The notes: generated by a model from the sequence alone, not told the origin. A stretch of 64,000 nt of DNA from Loktanella sp. 5RATIMAR09 (GCF_001419985.1 NZ_LJAL01000003.1:186001-250000), one strand, 5' to 3'. Counted from the first letter of the stretch, positions 35,355-44,367 are shown. Numbers and translations are program-made.

Positions 35355-36512
35355 CTACCCGGCAGGCAAAGCGCGTTCGACCAACCGCGCGAAATACGAC
35401 GCGCCCACAGGGGCCGCCCCATCGGCGAAATCATACTTCGGATGATGCAAACCCGCACTATTGCCGTTTCCAACATAGACATAGGCTCCGGGGCGCCGTT
35501 CCAGAAAATATGAAAAATCCTCTGCCCCCATGTCATACTGGCGGGCATCATCCACATCAGGCGACACCTCGCGCGCCACATCCGCGGCAAAGGCGGTCTT
35601 GTCAGGATCGTTGATCGTCGCCGGATAGCCACGTTCGTAGATCACCTCGGCTTGCACGCCATAGGCCGCTGCATGGCCCGCCGCGATCTCGGTCAGCCGC
35701 TTTTCCACCATATGCTGCACCGATTTTGCCATCGTCCGGACTGTCCCGTTGATATAGGCTTTTTCGGGCACGATGTTATCGGCTGATCCCGTGTGGATCT
35801 GCGTGACCGAGATCACCAGATCCTCATATGGCACATGGTTGCGACTGACGATCGTCTGGATCGCACTTACGATCCCCACAGCCGCAACCACCGGATCGGC
35901 GGTTTCATACGGGTAGGCCCCATGACCGCCTATTCCTGTGATATGAATGTGAAACTGGTCAACAGCGGCCATTATCGGGCCCGGCGTGGTATAAAACGCG
36001 CCAACCGCATCGCCCGGTCCGCTGTGCAGGGCGTAGACCTCGGCGATATCAAACCGCTCAAGGATCCCCTCCTTGACCATCACCTCACCGCCGCCGCCAT
36101 TTTCTTCGGCAGGCTGGAAAATCAGCGCCACACGCCCCGCAAAATTGCGCGTTTCCGCCAGATAGCGCGCAGCCCCCAACAGCATCGTGGTGTGTCCGTC
36201 ATGCCCGCAGGCATGCATCCTGCCCGCCACCTTCGAGGCATAGGGCAACCCGGTTTCTTCCTGCATTGGCAGCGCATCCATGTCGGCGCGCAACCCGATT
36301 GTCGGCCCGTCCGCCTTGCCTTTGATAATTGCCACCACGCCCGAGGTAGCAATCCCCTCGTGAATTTCATCGACCCCGAAAGCGAGCAGCTTTTCCACAA
36401 CAAAAGCGGCCGTTTCATGGCAATCAAACCCCAACTCGGGGTGCTGGTGCAGATGCCTGCGCCACGCGGTCATATCCTCCGCAAAATCGGCGATGCGGTT
36501 AATCACTGGCAT
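35355..36512 (-). CDS. M20 family amidohydrolase (hippurate hydrolase-like)
   Basis: A 385-residue M20D metallopeptidase-family amidohydrolase. Metal-binding residues appear in MHACGHDGHTT (Cys/His), PAEENGGGG (Glu-Glu) and GLHHPKYDF (His), and the inserted dimerisation domain is at about 185-300. Family members cleave N-acyl amino acids, hippurate or indole-acetyl conjugates. It lies upstream of the ureohydrolase pair, suggesting breakdown of N-acylated or guanidino amino compounds. The start MPVINRIADF was chosen by family length. Confidence 0.88.
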   Translation of the reverse strand: MPVINRIADFAEDMTAWRRHLHQHPELGFDCHETAAFVVEKLLAFGVDEIHEGIATSGVVAIIKGKADGPTIGLRADMDALPMQEETGLPYASKVAGRMHACGHDGHTTMLLGAARYLAETRNFAGRVALIFQPAEENGGGGEVMVKEGILERFDIAEVYALHSGPGDAVGAFYTTPGPIMAAVDQFHIHITGIGGHGAYPYETADPVVAAVGIVSAIQTIVSRNHVPYEDLVISVTQIHTGSADNIVPEKAYINGTVRTMAKSVQHMVEKRLTEIAAGHAAAYGVQAEVIYERGYPATINDPDKTAFAADVAREVSPDVDDARQYDMGAEDFSYFLERRPGAYVYVGNGNSAGLHHPKYDFADGAAPVGASYFARLVERALPAG

Positions 36513-36575
36513 GTCTGGCGCTCCGGTAAATCTGCTCTTACGGTGCCACTTGACCCCAACAAGAGGCCCCGTGCA

Positions 36576-37394
36576 ATGCCTGATGACACCCTGATCCACG
36601 ATCCCGACGGCGGGATGCCGCGCCTTTTGGAAATCATGCGCCGCCTGCGTGATCCCGACACAGGCTGCCCTTGGGATATTGAACAGGATTTTGCCAGCAT
36701 CGCCCCCTATACCATTGAAGAGGCCTATGAGGTCGCTGACGCCATCACCCGCAGTGATTGGGGCGAGTTAGAGGGCGAGTTGGGCGATCTGTTGTTGCAG
36801 ACCGTCTATCACACGCAAATGGGATCCGAGGCGGGGCATTTCACCTTTGACAGTGTGGTGCGTGCAATCAGCGATAAAATGGTCGCGCGACATCCCCATG
36901 TTTTCGGCGACGAATCGCGCGATAAATCCGCCGAACAACAGACGGCCGATTGGGAAAAGATCAAAGCGGCGGAACGCGCAGGCAAGGCGCAAACCCGTAC
37001 GCTCGATGGTGTGGCCACCGGCCTGCCTGCGCTGACCCGCGCGGTCAAACTGCAAAAACGGGCCGCGCGCGTGGGGTTTGACTGGCCCGACACCTCCCAT
37101 GTGATCGATAAGATCGTCGAAGAGGCCGGTGAACTGGTCGAAGCGCGCGATACCCTGACGCAAACCGAGGTCGAAGAGGAATTCGGCGATCTGCTGTTCG
37201 TCGTTGCAAATCTTGCCCGTCATCTTGATATCGACCCCGAAACAGCCCTGCGTGCCACCAACGCCAAATTCACACGGCGGTTTGAGGCTGTTGAGGATGC
37301 ACTGAAAGCGAGCGGCAAAACGCCTGCCGACAGCAATCTGGCCGAGATGGACGCACTATGGGATCAGGTGAAGGCGGCGGAAAAAATGCTCTAG
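36576..37394 (+). CDS. mazG: Nucleoside triphosphate pyrophosphohydrolase MazG
   Basis: A 272-residue MazG with two MazG domains. The first (about 18-100) carries CPWDIEQDFASIAPYTIEEA and the ELGDLLLQTVYH metal site; the second (about 165-250) has VEEAGELVEA with EEEFGDLLFVVANLARH. MazG removes pyrophosphate from abnormal or excess NTPs. AGAGG precedes the ATG. The gene is convergent with a small lipoprotein gene, and the two stop ends overlap by four bases. Confidence 0.95.
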   Translation: MPDDTLIHDPDGGMPRLLEIMRRLRDPDTGCPWDIEQDFASIAPYTIEEAYEVADAITRSDWGELEGELGDLLLQTVYHTQMGSEAGHFTFDSVVRAISDKMVARHPHVFGDESRDKSAEQQTADWEKIKAAERAGKAQTRTLDGVATGLPALTRAVKLQKRAARVGFDWPDTSHVIDKIVEEAGELVEARDTLTQTEVEEEFGDLLFVVANLARHLDIDPETALRATNAKFTRRFEAVEDALKASGKTPADSNLAEMDALWDQVKAAEKML

Positions 37395-37696
37395 GCCAAT
37401 TCACAGGCCACGCGGTGACCGTCTGTCGCGCGGACCAAAAGACCGTCAACAAACGTCGCGTGAACGAATTTCGCATCAATTGCTTCGTCATAGATATACG
37501 ACAGGCAGCGGCTATCGCTCTCGCCCGACGCACGGCTTGTGAATTGTGAGGCCCCAATAATGCCTTCGACTTGTGCTGGCGTCATACCCACCTCAAGCCT
37601 GTTGGCCAAACTGTCGGAGCTTGCAGATATCGCAGGTTGTTCGCAGGCGGCCAGCAACAAAGCAGCACCCGTCAGTGTGACTCTCAAAATGGGCAT
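37391..37696 (-). CDS. Small putative lipoprotein (about 101 residues)
   Basis: It starts MPILRVTLTGAALLLAACEQ: a basic start, hydrophobic stretch and lipobox LAAC. The mature part (about 80 residues) contains LEVGMTPAQVEGIIGASQF, reminiscent of the small SmpA/BamE-like fold. An upstream TTG would add two residues. The cysteines in SRCLSY and VACELA could form a disulfide. Probably a periplasmic-facing lipoprotein; function unknown. Confidence 0.7.
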   Translation of the reverse strand: MPILRVTLTGAALLLAACEQPAISASSDSLANRLEVGMTPAQVEGIIGASQFTSRASGESDSRCLSYIYDEAIDAKFVHATFVDGLLVRATDGHRVACELA

Positions 37697-37730
37697 AATC
37701 AATCCGATCCATCTGTGTAATTATCGGACT

Positions 37731-39536
37731 TTAGCCCGCCTTCTCTTCGAGCATCAACCATTCTTCTTCGGCATCCGACAGCGCGTTTTGCCGCGCCACA
37801 AGCGCGTCGGTCGCCTTTTGAAACTTGACCGGATGCTTGGTGAAAAGCTCAGGATCGGCCAGCAATTCTTCCAGCTTGGTGATCTCGGCGGTCAGTTGGT
37901 CAATCACACCGGGCAGTTCTTCCAGCCGGTGTTTTTCGGTGAATGACAGACCCGACGCAGATTTCTTTTCGGCCTTTTTGTCTTTCTTGGCCAATGGCTT
38001 ACTTGCCTCTTTGGCCTCAAAAAAATCGCCGCCCCGTTGCGCGCGGTAATCAGTCCAGCCGCCAGCATAAACCACCGCCTGCCCGTTGCCTTCCATCGCG
38101 ATCGTCGTGGTCGCCACACGGTCCAGAAAATCACGGTCGTGACTGACCAAAAGCACCGTGCCCTCGTATTCGCCCAAGATATCCTGCAACAGATCAAGCG
38201 TTTCGATGTCCAGATCGTTGGTCGGTTCGTCCAAAATCAACAGGTTGCTTTCGCGCGCCATCAGACGTGCGAGCAACAGCCGTGCTTTTTCGCCCCCAGA
38301 AAGCGACCGCACCGGTGCGCGTGCTTGGGCTTCATTGAACAGGAATTCCTTGAGATACCCCACCACATGTTTGGGCGTGCCGCGCACATTGATCTGGTCA
38401 GATTTGCCCGACACCCCCAACTCTGGATCATTGGCAAGGTTTTCCCACAGCGTCATATCTTCGTTCAGCGCCGCGCGGGTCTGATCAAACACCGCGATAT
38501 CCAGATTTGTGCCGAGTTTGACAATGCCCTCATCAGGCGCCACCTGCCCCAGCAGCATCTTGATCAGCGTGGTTTTGCCCACACCGTTCGGCCCGACAAA
38601 GGCGATCCGATCACCGCGCTGCACGGTCAGATCAAAGTTCTTCACGATGGATTTGCCGTCAAAGGTCTTGGTCAGGCCAAAGGCCTCGACCACCTTCTTG
38701 CCCGAGGTCGACCCCCCGTCAAAAGCCATCGCTGCCGTGCCTTGCCGCGTGATTTGCGCAGCACGCTCGGCACGCAATTCCTGCAAGGCGCGCACACGGC
38801 CCTGATTGCGTTTGCGGCGGGCGGAAATGCCTTCCACGGCCCAACGCGCCTCGGCCTTGATCTTGCGGTTCAACTTATGGCGCTGCTGGTCTTCTTCTTC
38901 CCAGATCTTGTCGCGCCACGCCTCAAAATGCTCGAATCCTTCTTCGGCGCGCCGTACCTGCCCGCGGTCGATCCACAGGGTGGCCCGCGTCAAAGCGCGC
39001 AGAAAGGCGCGGTCGTGGCTGATCAAAACAAACGCGGCGCGAGTGGTTTTCAACTCGTTCTCAAGCCATGCAATCGCCTCGATATCGAGATGGTTCGTCG
39101 GCTCGTCCAACAGCATCAGTTCGGGTGCTTCGGCCATCAGTTTGGCCAATGCCGCGCGTCTGCGTTCCCCGCCTGAGGCGGTATTCACGTCGCCCGCCGG
39201 ATCGAATTTCAGGCCCTCAGCGACCATATCGACCTTATAGGCCTCATCAATATCAAGCCCGCTGGCAGCATAATCGCCCAACGTGGCGAAACCGGCCATC
39301 GACGGGTCTTGCTCCATATACCCCACCTGCACGCCGGGCGCGGCGGTACGCGTGCCGCTGTCAGGTAAAACCAGCCCCGCCATCACCTTCATCAAGGTGG
39401 ATTTGCCCGATCCGTTGCGTCCCACCAGCGCCACACGGTCGCCAGGTTGGACGACCAGTGACAGGTCTTCGAATACAGGATCGCCGCCGAAGGTCAGCGC
39501 GATATCAGAGAGCTGGAGTAAGGGTGCTTTGGCCAT
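37731..39536 (-). CDS. ABC-F family ATPase (Uup-like)
   Basis: A 601-residue protein with two ABC domains: Walker A GRNGSGKST (about 40) and GPNGVGKTT, signatures SGGERRRAAL and LSGGEKARLLL, and LLLDEPTNHLD and LILDEPTNDLD. The C-terminal 90 residues form a Lys/Glu-rich coiled coil (KKDKKAEKKS, then the EEWLMLEEK helix), as in E. coli Uup, which binds DNA or ribosomes. No membrane part. It follows olsB with a nine-base gap. It is the second ABC-F protein in the window and only a distant paralogue of the first. Confidence 0.92.
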   Translation of the reverse strand: MAKAPLLQLSDIALTFGGDPVFEDLSLVVQPGDRVALVGRNGSGKSTLMKVMAGLVLPDSGTRTAAPGVQVGYMEQDPSMAGFATLGDYAASGLDIDEAYKVDMVAEGLKFDPAGDVNTASGGERRRAALAKLMAEAPELMLLDEPTNHLDIEAIAWLENELKTTRAAFVLISHDRAFLRALTRATLWIDRGQVRRAEEGFEHFEAWRDKIWEEEDQQRHKLNRKIKAEARWAVEGISARRKRNQGRVRALQELRAERAAQITRQGTAAMAFDGGSTSGKKVVEAFGLTKTFDGKSIVKNFDLTVQRGDRIAFVGPNGVGKTTLIKMLLGQVAPDEGIVKLGTNLDIAVFDQTRAALNEDMTLWENLANDPELGVSGKSDQINVRGTPKHVVGYLKEFLFNEAQARAPVRSLSGGEKARLLLARLMARESNLLILDEPTNDLDIETLDLLQDILGEYEGTVLLVSHDRDFLDRVATTTIAMEGNGQAVVYAGGWTDYRAQRGGDFFEAKEASKPLAKKDKKAEKKSASGLSFTEKHRLEELPGVIDQLTAEITKLEELLADPELFTKHPVKFQKATDALVARQNALSDAEEEWLMLEEKAG

Positions 39537-39545
39537 ATCCGCCTG

Positions 39546-40274
39546 CTATGGCAGAGATGCGGTCTGCGCAAGGGCTCTCAACGCGGCGGCGCGTGCGGGG
39601 GGCACTGCTGCGACGTCAAGACACGTAAAAACATGCAAAGTCTGCATCACACGGTCGATCACCGCATGATCGCTGACCCAACCACCCATCGCCAGATAGG
39701 TGCGCAAAAGCGGCGGCATCGGCACGATGCCTGCAGGGGGCAGATCCGCAAATCGGACCACGTCTGATGACTTGACCCCGGGGCGCAGGGGGGCGGGCCC
39801 CATATGACGCGCGGCAAGCCGTTTGAAGGCCTGCCCGTAAGGGGCGGGATCGGTGCCAGCAAAGCTGGTGCAGCCGAAAAGGAACGCGATACCGCGCGCA
39901 TCCACCAGACCCGTCAGCGCCCCCCATGCCACGCGCAAGACATCCGCATCACGCGCATCGGGGGCGATACAAAAGCGGCCAATCTCGATCATCGGGGCGG
40001 CGCATTGCGCAAGACCGGACAGGTCGTAATACCCCGCAGCATAGCCCTTGGTGATCTCCGGCCCTGTTGCAATCTCAAGCAAGCGGGCGGTGGCCACCAA
40101 ACGGCCTGCCTGATCCTCGACCATCATATGCGCGCAAATTGTATCATAGGGGTCAGCATCGCACCCGACACGGCCAAAAAAGCACCGGTGCCGCAGGCGT
40201 TGACAGGCCAAAAGGTCGGCAGGCGTGACCGCAAACCGCGCCGCATAGCGCCCGCTCTGGAACGAAATTGTCAT
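39546..40274 (-). CDS. olsB: L-ornithine N-alpha-acyltransferase OlsB
   Basis: A 242-residue GNAT-like acyltransferase of the OlsB family, which attaches a 3-hydroxy fatty acid from acyl carrier protein to ornithine, the first step of ornithine lipid synthesis. LRHRCFFGR, VEDQAGRLVATARLL and IEIGRFCIAPDARDADVLRVAWGAL (in part: EIGRFCIAP) are family blocks. Ornithine lipids are common in Rhodobacterales. The O-acyltransferase olsA, often adjacent, is not here; the next gene is an ABC-F ATPase. It is divergent from msrB. Confidence 0.88.
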   Translation of the reverse strand: MTISFQSGRYAARFAVTPADLLACQRLRHRCFFGRVGCDADPYDTICAHMMVEDQAGRLVATARLLEIATGPEITKGYAAGYYDLSGLAQCAAPMIEIGRFCIAPDARDADVLRVAWGALTGLVDARGIAFLFGCTSFAGTDPAPYGQAFKRLAARHMGPAPLRPGVKSSDVVRFADLPPAGIVPMPPLLRTYLAMGGWVSDHAVIDRVMQTLHVFTCLDVAAVPPARAAALRALAQTASLP

Positions 40275-40346
40275 CTGGGCCTACCTTGGCGAATTACCGT
40301 TGCAGCCCTACGTTATCAACAGAAGTTACGAAAGGAATGGGAAACC

Positions 40347-40739
40347 ATGGATAAAGTTGTCAAATCTGATGCTGAATGGCGCGCGCAACTGTCGGACATG
40401 GCCTATAAGGTCACGCGCAAACACGGCACTGAACGCGCGGGCACGCATGAGGATTTCCCGAAAGACCCGGGAACCTATATGTGCGTCTGTTGCGGTGCTC
40501 CGCTGTTCGAGCAAGCGGCCAAATTCGAAAGCGGCACGGGCTGGCCTTCGTTCTATCAACCTATCGATTCCGAAATGGTGGGCGAAACGACCGACCGCAG
40601 CTTTTTCATGAAACGCACAGAGGTGCATTGCAACCGCTGCGACGCGCATCTGGGCCATGTGTTCCCCGATGGACCACAGCCCACAGGACTGCGGTACTGC
40701 ATTAATGGGGTCGCGCTGGAATTTGAGCCGGAGGACTAA
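40347..40739 (+). CDS. msrB: Peptide-methionine (R)-S-oxide reductase MsrB
   Basis: A 130-residue MsrB that repairs methionine-R-sulfoxide. Zinc cysteines are at C46/C49 (CVCC) and C95/C98 (CNRC); the catalytic cysteine is C118 in RYCINGVAL. GTGWPSFY is the family core. AAAGGA lies upstream. Likely cytoplasmic (no signal peptide). It is a single-domain enzyme without fused MsrA. Confidence 0.96.
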   Translation: MDKVVKSDAEWRAQLSDMAYKVTRKHGTERAGTHEDFPKDPGTYMCVCCGAPLFEQAAKFESGTGWPSFYQPIDSEMVGETTDRSFFMKRTEVHCNRCDAHLGHVFPDGPQPTGLRYCINGVALEFEPED

Positions 40740-40750
40740 CTGCTGCAACC

Positions 40751-41608
40751 CTACTGGCATGTCAGTGGCTGAATCAACCCGAACACCGGTCGCGACCACG
40801 ATGGCAAACGACAGATACCGTCGCGACAGTCGGTTTCGCCGGCCAAATCTGGAAAGAAGGTCGCCGTCGTTTTCGCTCTGAGAACGCTTTCGGTGCCGTC
40901 TCTTTCCAGGATTGGAATTCCAGTCAGGCCAATCATGAAATGGGTCGGAGCAGCCTCAACGACACGATCATTCCTATTCCAACGATAGAGTGAAAACGGT
41001 GAAGTCGTTGGTCCGGTGATGCCTGCCAAGTTGTAAGTGAGCGTTGCCTGTGGCGTGCGAACGATGCGCGCGTCTTGACAGCCCGCATCTTCGAACTCAA
41101 AGAACTCACCCTCATAGCGCTGCAGACCTGTTTGCCCTGAAACTTCGACGGTCCAGTCGCTGCTTATGGTGCGAAAAGATGTTGGTGACTGGCAGGCAAG
41201 AAACTGTCCGGACAACGACAGACTTAGGCCTTCAAGGTCGACCCCTTCAAACGGAGATGTCTGCCTGCGACCCTCTCCGCATCGTATTTGCACCTCGAAC
41301 CTTTCGACACCATTTCTTTGGGTTACAAAACACTTTTCTTCGTCAATCGTCGCACCACCATCTGCATCAACAAACGCTCTATTGAAAAAAACTCCTCCCA
41401 GAACCTGAAAGGACAATTTCTCGGTATTGAACGTAAACTCCAACGCGGTTTGCCCTGGTCCATCGCATTGAGGATGATCTTCGATCACTGATACAGGTGC
41501 AAAGTAGGCATTTGGAATATCGGATGAAATTGTGTCAGCATAGTTCGCGACAGGTGCCGCGATGAAAAACGCGCAAACAACACCGCTTAGGAAAAGTGAA
41601 TTCTGCAT
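40751..41608 (-). CDS. Secreted cysteine-rich protein of unknown function
   Basis: A 285-residue protein with a signal peptide (about residues 1-24, FFIAAPVANYA) and eight cysteines in the mature part (for example DGPG-side HPQC, EEKC, IRCG, DAGC, TDCRDGIC, LTC), enough for four disulfides. The rest is beta-rich. I recognise no family. AGGGGAA precedes the ATG, and a 15-base palindrome lies just upstream. Its DNA is visibly less GC-rich than its neighbours, so it may be a recent acquisition. It stands alone between msrB (convergent) and bamE. Confidence 0.7.
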   Translation of the reverse strand: MQNSLFLSGVVCAFFIAAPVANYADTISSDIPNAYFAPVSVIEDHPQCDGPGQTALEFTFNTEKLSFQVLGGVFFNRAFVDADGGATIDEEKCFVTQRNGVERFEVQIRCGEGRRQTSPFEGVDLEGLSLSLSGQFLACQSPTSFRTISSDWTVEVSGQTGLQRYEGEFFEFEDAGCQDARIVRTPQATLTYNLAGITGPTTSPFSLYRWNRNDRVVEAAPTHFMIGLTGIPILERDGTESVLRAKTTATFFPDLAGETDCRDGICRLPSWSRPVFGLIQPLTCQ

Positions 41609-41620
41609 CGATTCCCCTGC

Positions 41621-41635
41621 TCTACTTCAAGTAGA
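41621..41635. promoter_or_regulatory. Operator-like palindrome before the secreted-protein gene
   Basis: TCTACTTCAAGTAGA is a perfect 7-1-7 inverted repeat, 13 bases upstream of the start codon and adjoining the ribosome-binding site. The one-base centre is unsuitable for a tight hairpin but fits a dimeric DNA-binding protein. Confidence 0.4.
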
Positions 41636-41740
41636 AATATGGCAAGCTAATCGGTCACTTCAAGGTGCAGGCCTCTATAGCGGCAGCCTCTTGATCAAAC
41701 CAGCGGGCATTACAAGTGATTGCAACTGACTAAGTGCGCC

Positions 41741-42217
41741 TTACGGCTCGTCCCCCAGGAACTGCCCGGCATCAATGCGGCCGAACGATCCCAACAGCTG
41801 GCTGAGGAAGGTGATGTCGCTGATACCGTCCTCTGTCACCCGACGGTCAAGCACCACCACGCGGCCATCTTCGAGCGTGTAGCGCGAGATATTGCGCACG
41901 CGGTCGCCCGCGTCAAAATCAATCGCCAGAACCTGTCGGTTGACCTCTTCCGGCGGGAAGGGCCCGAAAATTTCGAACTGGCTGGAGGCATAGTAGATCG
42001 TGTTGTTCTGCAACGCGCGCTCAGACACAGGCGGGCCGAAAAGGGCGATCACCTCGTCCTTGGTTGTGCTGCCGACACTCACTGCTGCAAGCTCTTCTGC
42101 GGGCGGGATGAAGCCGTGATAGCGGTCCATCGGGCTACAGCCAGCCGCAATGGCAAACACAGACACTAATCCTGCAGCCTTGATTGTTTTGCGCAGCTTT
42201 ACTGTCATCGCACTCAT
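41741..42217 (-). CDS. bamE: Outer-membrane assembly lipoprotein BamE
   Basis: A 158-residue SmpA/OmlA-family lipoprotein of the outer-membrane beta-barrel assembly machine. The signal peptide ends at the lipobox AAGC (about residue 27); the domain contains SVGSTTKDEVIALFGPPV and YASSQFEIFGPFPPEEV. It is divergent from yceD-rpmF-plsX, the usual alphaproteobacterial arrangement. The start MSAMTVKLRK is preceded by AAGAGG; a second ATG three codons later is possible. Confidence 0.92.
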   Translation of the reverse strand: MSAMTVKLRKTIKAAGLVSVFAIAAGCSPMDRYHGFIPPAEELAAVSVGSTTKDEVIALFGPPVSERALQNNTIYYASSQFEIFGPFPPEEVNRQVLAIDFDAGDRVRNISRYTLEDGRVVVLDRRVTEDGISDITFLSQLLGSFGRIDAGQFLGDEP

Positions 42218-42301
42218 ACCTGTCGCCTCTTGCCTTGGCGCCTTGCGCCTTTTATCCCCGATACAGTACACCCCGCCCCTGTTCAAGAATCGAAAGCAGT
42301 A

Positions 42302-42850
42302 ATGACCAACATACCCTCGTCACATCTGCGTTTGGCTGATCTGGCAACGCGCAAACCGACGCCCTTTGAACTGGTGCCGACAGCACAGGAACGCGCTGCG
42401 ATTGCAGATGAGCTTGGCATAATCGGGATCAAGAAACTGCGGTTTGCCGGCACACTGACACCGCAAGACCGCAAGGACTGGGTTCTGGACGGCGAACTGG
42501 GTGCGACTGTGGTGCAATCCTGCGTCGTTACGCTTGATCCGGTCACCTCCCGCATTGATGAGCCGCTTGTGCGGCACTACGTGGCCGAACTGCCCGAGAT
42601 TGAAGCCGCCGAGATTGAAATGCCGGTGGAGGACACGGTTGAGGCATTGCCCGAAACGCTCGATCTTGCGCAGGTGATGATCGAGGCGCTGGCGCTGGCC
42701 TTGCCGCTTTATCCGCGCAAACCCGATGCCGATCTGACGGATGCCGTATTTACCGAACCGGGCCAGACCCCGATGACAGACGACGATGCCAAGCCCTTTG
42801 CGGGCCTTGGTGCATTGCGCGAAAGTCTTGAAAAGAAAGAGGAAAAATAG
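42302..42850 (+). CDS. yceD: DUF177 (YceD) protein
   Basis: A 182-residue DUF177 protein, linked in other bacteria to 23S rRNA maturation and ribosomal protein L32. VVQSCVVTLDPVTSRIDEP is the core motif, in which the cysteine is conserved. The C-terminal acidic segment (PDADLTDAVF) matches. It lies upstream of rpmF as in most bacteria. The ATG 42302 gives the typical length. Confidence 0.92.
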   Translation: MTNIPSSHLRLADLATRKPTPFELVPTAQERAAIADELGIIGIKKLRFAGTLTPQDRKDWVLDGELGATVVQSCVVTLDPVTSRIDEPLVRHYVAELPEIEAAEIEMPVEDTVEALPETLDLAQVMIEALALALPLYPRKPDADLTDAVFTEPGQTPMTDDDAKPFAGLGALRESLEKKEEK

Positions 42851-42875
42851 CACGCCCGCCCTTGGCGAAAAAGGG

Positions 42876-42903
42876 TTGCACTATAGAGGAATCGCAGTAT
42901 GTT
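42876..42903 (+). promoter_or_regulatory. Possible rpmF promoter
   Basis: TTGCAC and TATGTT are 16 bases apart in the 161-base yceD-rpmF gap. The spacing and the gap length suggest a second start for rpmF-plsX-fabH; inference only. Confidence 0.35.
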
Positions 42904-43011
42904 CGCGGCCTCTTTGACATCGTGTCTCGACAGGGCGGCCGCAATGGCGTAGGACCCCGCGCAGACGCACAGAAATCAGGGCCGCGGCCCTTTAAAGCAT
43001 AGGGTTGAGAC

Positions 43012-43218
43012 ATGGCTGTCCAGCAGAATAAAGTATCCAAATCCCGCCGTAACAACCGGCGTGCACACGATTCACTCGTAGCGGCGAACCCCAACGAGTG
43101 TGACAACTGTGGTGAGCTGAAGCGCCCACACCACGTGTGCCCTTCTTGTGGCCACTATGCGACACGCGAAGTGATCGCAAACACCACAGAAATCGATCTC
43201 GACGAAGACGCTGCTTAA
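43012..43218 (+). CDS. rpmF: 50S ribosomal protein L32
   Basis: A 68-residue L32. Zinc-type cysteines are present at C30, C33, C43 and C46 ([20 protein letters not shown]), so this is the C+ form. The basic start [18 protein letters not shown] is typical. It lies between yceD and plsX, the conserved order linking ribosome and lipid synthesis genes. Confidence 0.98.
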   Translation: MAVQQNKVSKSRRNNRRAHDSLVAANPNECDNCGELKRPHHVCPSCGHYATREVIANTTEIDLDEDAA

Positions 43219-43240
43219 AGTCACGCAAAGGCAAAGTAGC

Positions 43241-44365
43241 ATGACAACACCCCAGACGGATACCACTCCGACGCAGGGGCATGCTGCAAGCCAAGTGCTT
43301 TCCGTAGACGCCATGGGCGGCGACAAAGGGCCTGCAACTGTTGTTGCGGGCCTTTCGGCGTTTCTGGGCGATAAACCCGCCGCCCGTGCGATCCTGCACG
43401 GGCCAAAGGCCGAATTGGACCAGCTGGTTGCCAAACATGGCATTGGCGAGCAGGTCACGATCCACGACGCCGCTGATGTCGTGAAGATGACCGACAAGCC
43501 AAGCCATGTGCTGCGCAACGGCAAGACCACATCCATGTGGTCCGCGATCGAGGCGGTACGCAACCGCGAGGCCGCTGTTGCCGTCAGTTGTGGCAACACA
43601 GGTGGCTTGATGGCCATGTCAATGTTGCGGCTGCGCAAGGCCGAGGGCGTGAACCGCCCCGCCATTGCCTGTCTGTGGCCGTCGCGGAACCCCTCGGGGT
43701 TCAACGTGATGCTGGATGCGGGCGCCGATATCCGCGCCGATCAGGATGACCTGCTGACTTATGCGCTCATGGGGGCCTCTTACGCGCGCAATGGTCTTGA
43801 CATCGCGCGCCCTCGCGTGGGGCTTTTGAATGTCGGCACCGAAGAGCACAAAGGCCGCGCCGAGCTGAAGGTCGCCCATGAACTCATTGGCAACGCTGCA
43901 ATAATTGGTGATTTTGAGTATGTCGGCTTTGTTGAGGGTGGTGATCTGCCGTCAAACAAAGTTGATGTAATCGTCACTGACGGGTTCACCGGCAACGTCG
44001 CGTTGAAAACCGGCGAAGGGACCGCCACGCTGATTAGCGAATTGCTGCGCGGTGCTTTGATGAAGAACCCGTGGTCCATGTTTGGTGCCGCACTTGCAGG
44101 CGGATCGCTGCGCGCCTTGCGCAAACGGATTGATCCGCGCCGCGTGAACGGCGGTGTTTTTCTGGGGCTCAACCAGACGGTGATCAAAAGCCACGGCGGA
44201 GCGGATGAAACGGGTGTTGCTGCGGCCTTGCACCTTGCCTACCGCCTCGCCGAGAGCGGATTTTCAGATAAACTTGCGGCAAGGGTTGCGTCGGCTGCAT
44301 CCCTTGCCCAAGATGCCAGCACGGCAAGCGGAACCGATGGTTCCGAGACAAAAACGGACAAATAG
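43241..44365 (+). CDS. plsX: Phosphate acyltransferase PlsX
   Basis: A 374-residue PlsX, which makes acyl-phosphate from acyl-ACP for phospholipid synthesis. VDAMGGDKGP, SCGNTGGLMAMS and VTDGFTGNVALKT are diagnostic. The last 30 residues are a variable Ala/Ser/Thr tail. It is 22 bases after rpmF and two bases before fabH, in one operon. Confidence 0.97.
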   Translation: MTTPQTDTTPTQGHAASQVLSVDAMGGDKGPATVVAGLSAFLGDKPAARAILHGPKAELDQLVAKHGIGEQVTIHDAADVVKMTDKPSHVLRNGKTTSMWSAIEAVRNREAAVAVSCGNTGGLMAMSMLRLRKAEGVNRPAIACLWPSRNPSGFNVMLDAGADIRADQDDLLTYALMGASYARNGLDIARPRVGLLNVGTEEHKGRAELKVAHELIGNAAIIGDFEYVGFVEGGDLPSNKVDVIVTDGFTGNVALKTGEGTATLISELLRGALMKNPWSMFGAALAGGSLRALRKRIDPRRVNGGVFLGLNQTVIKSHGGADETGVAAALHLAYRLAESGFSDKLAARVASAASLAQDASTASGTDGSETKTDK

Positions 44366-44367
44366 AC

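Noticed and set aside
38037..39176. A 379-residue plus-strand open frame antisense to the Uup-like gene
   Set aside because: No recognisable protein features and a complete ABC-F protein on the opposite strand.
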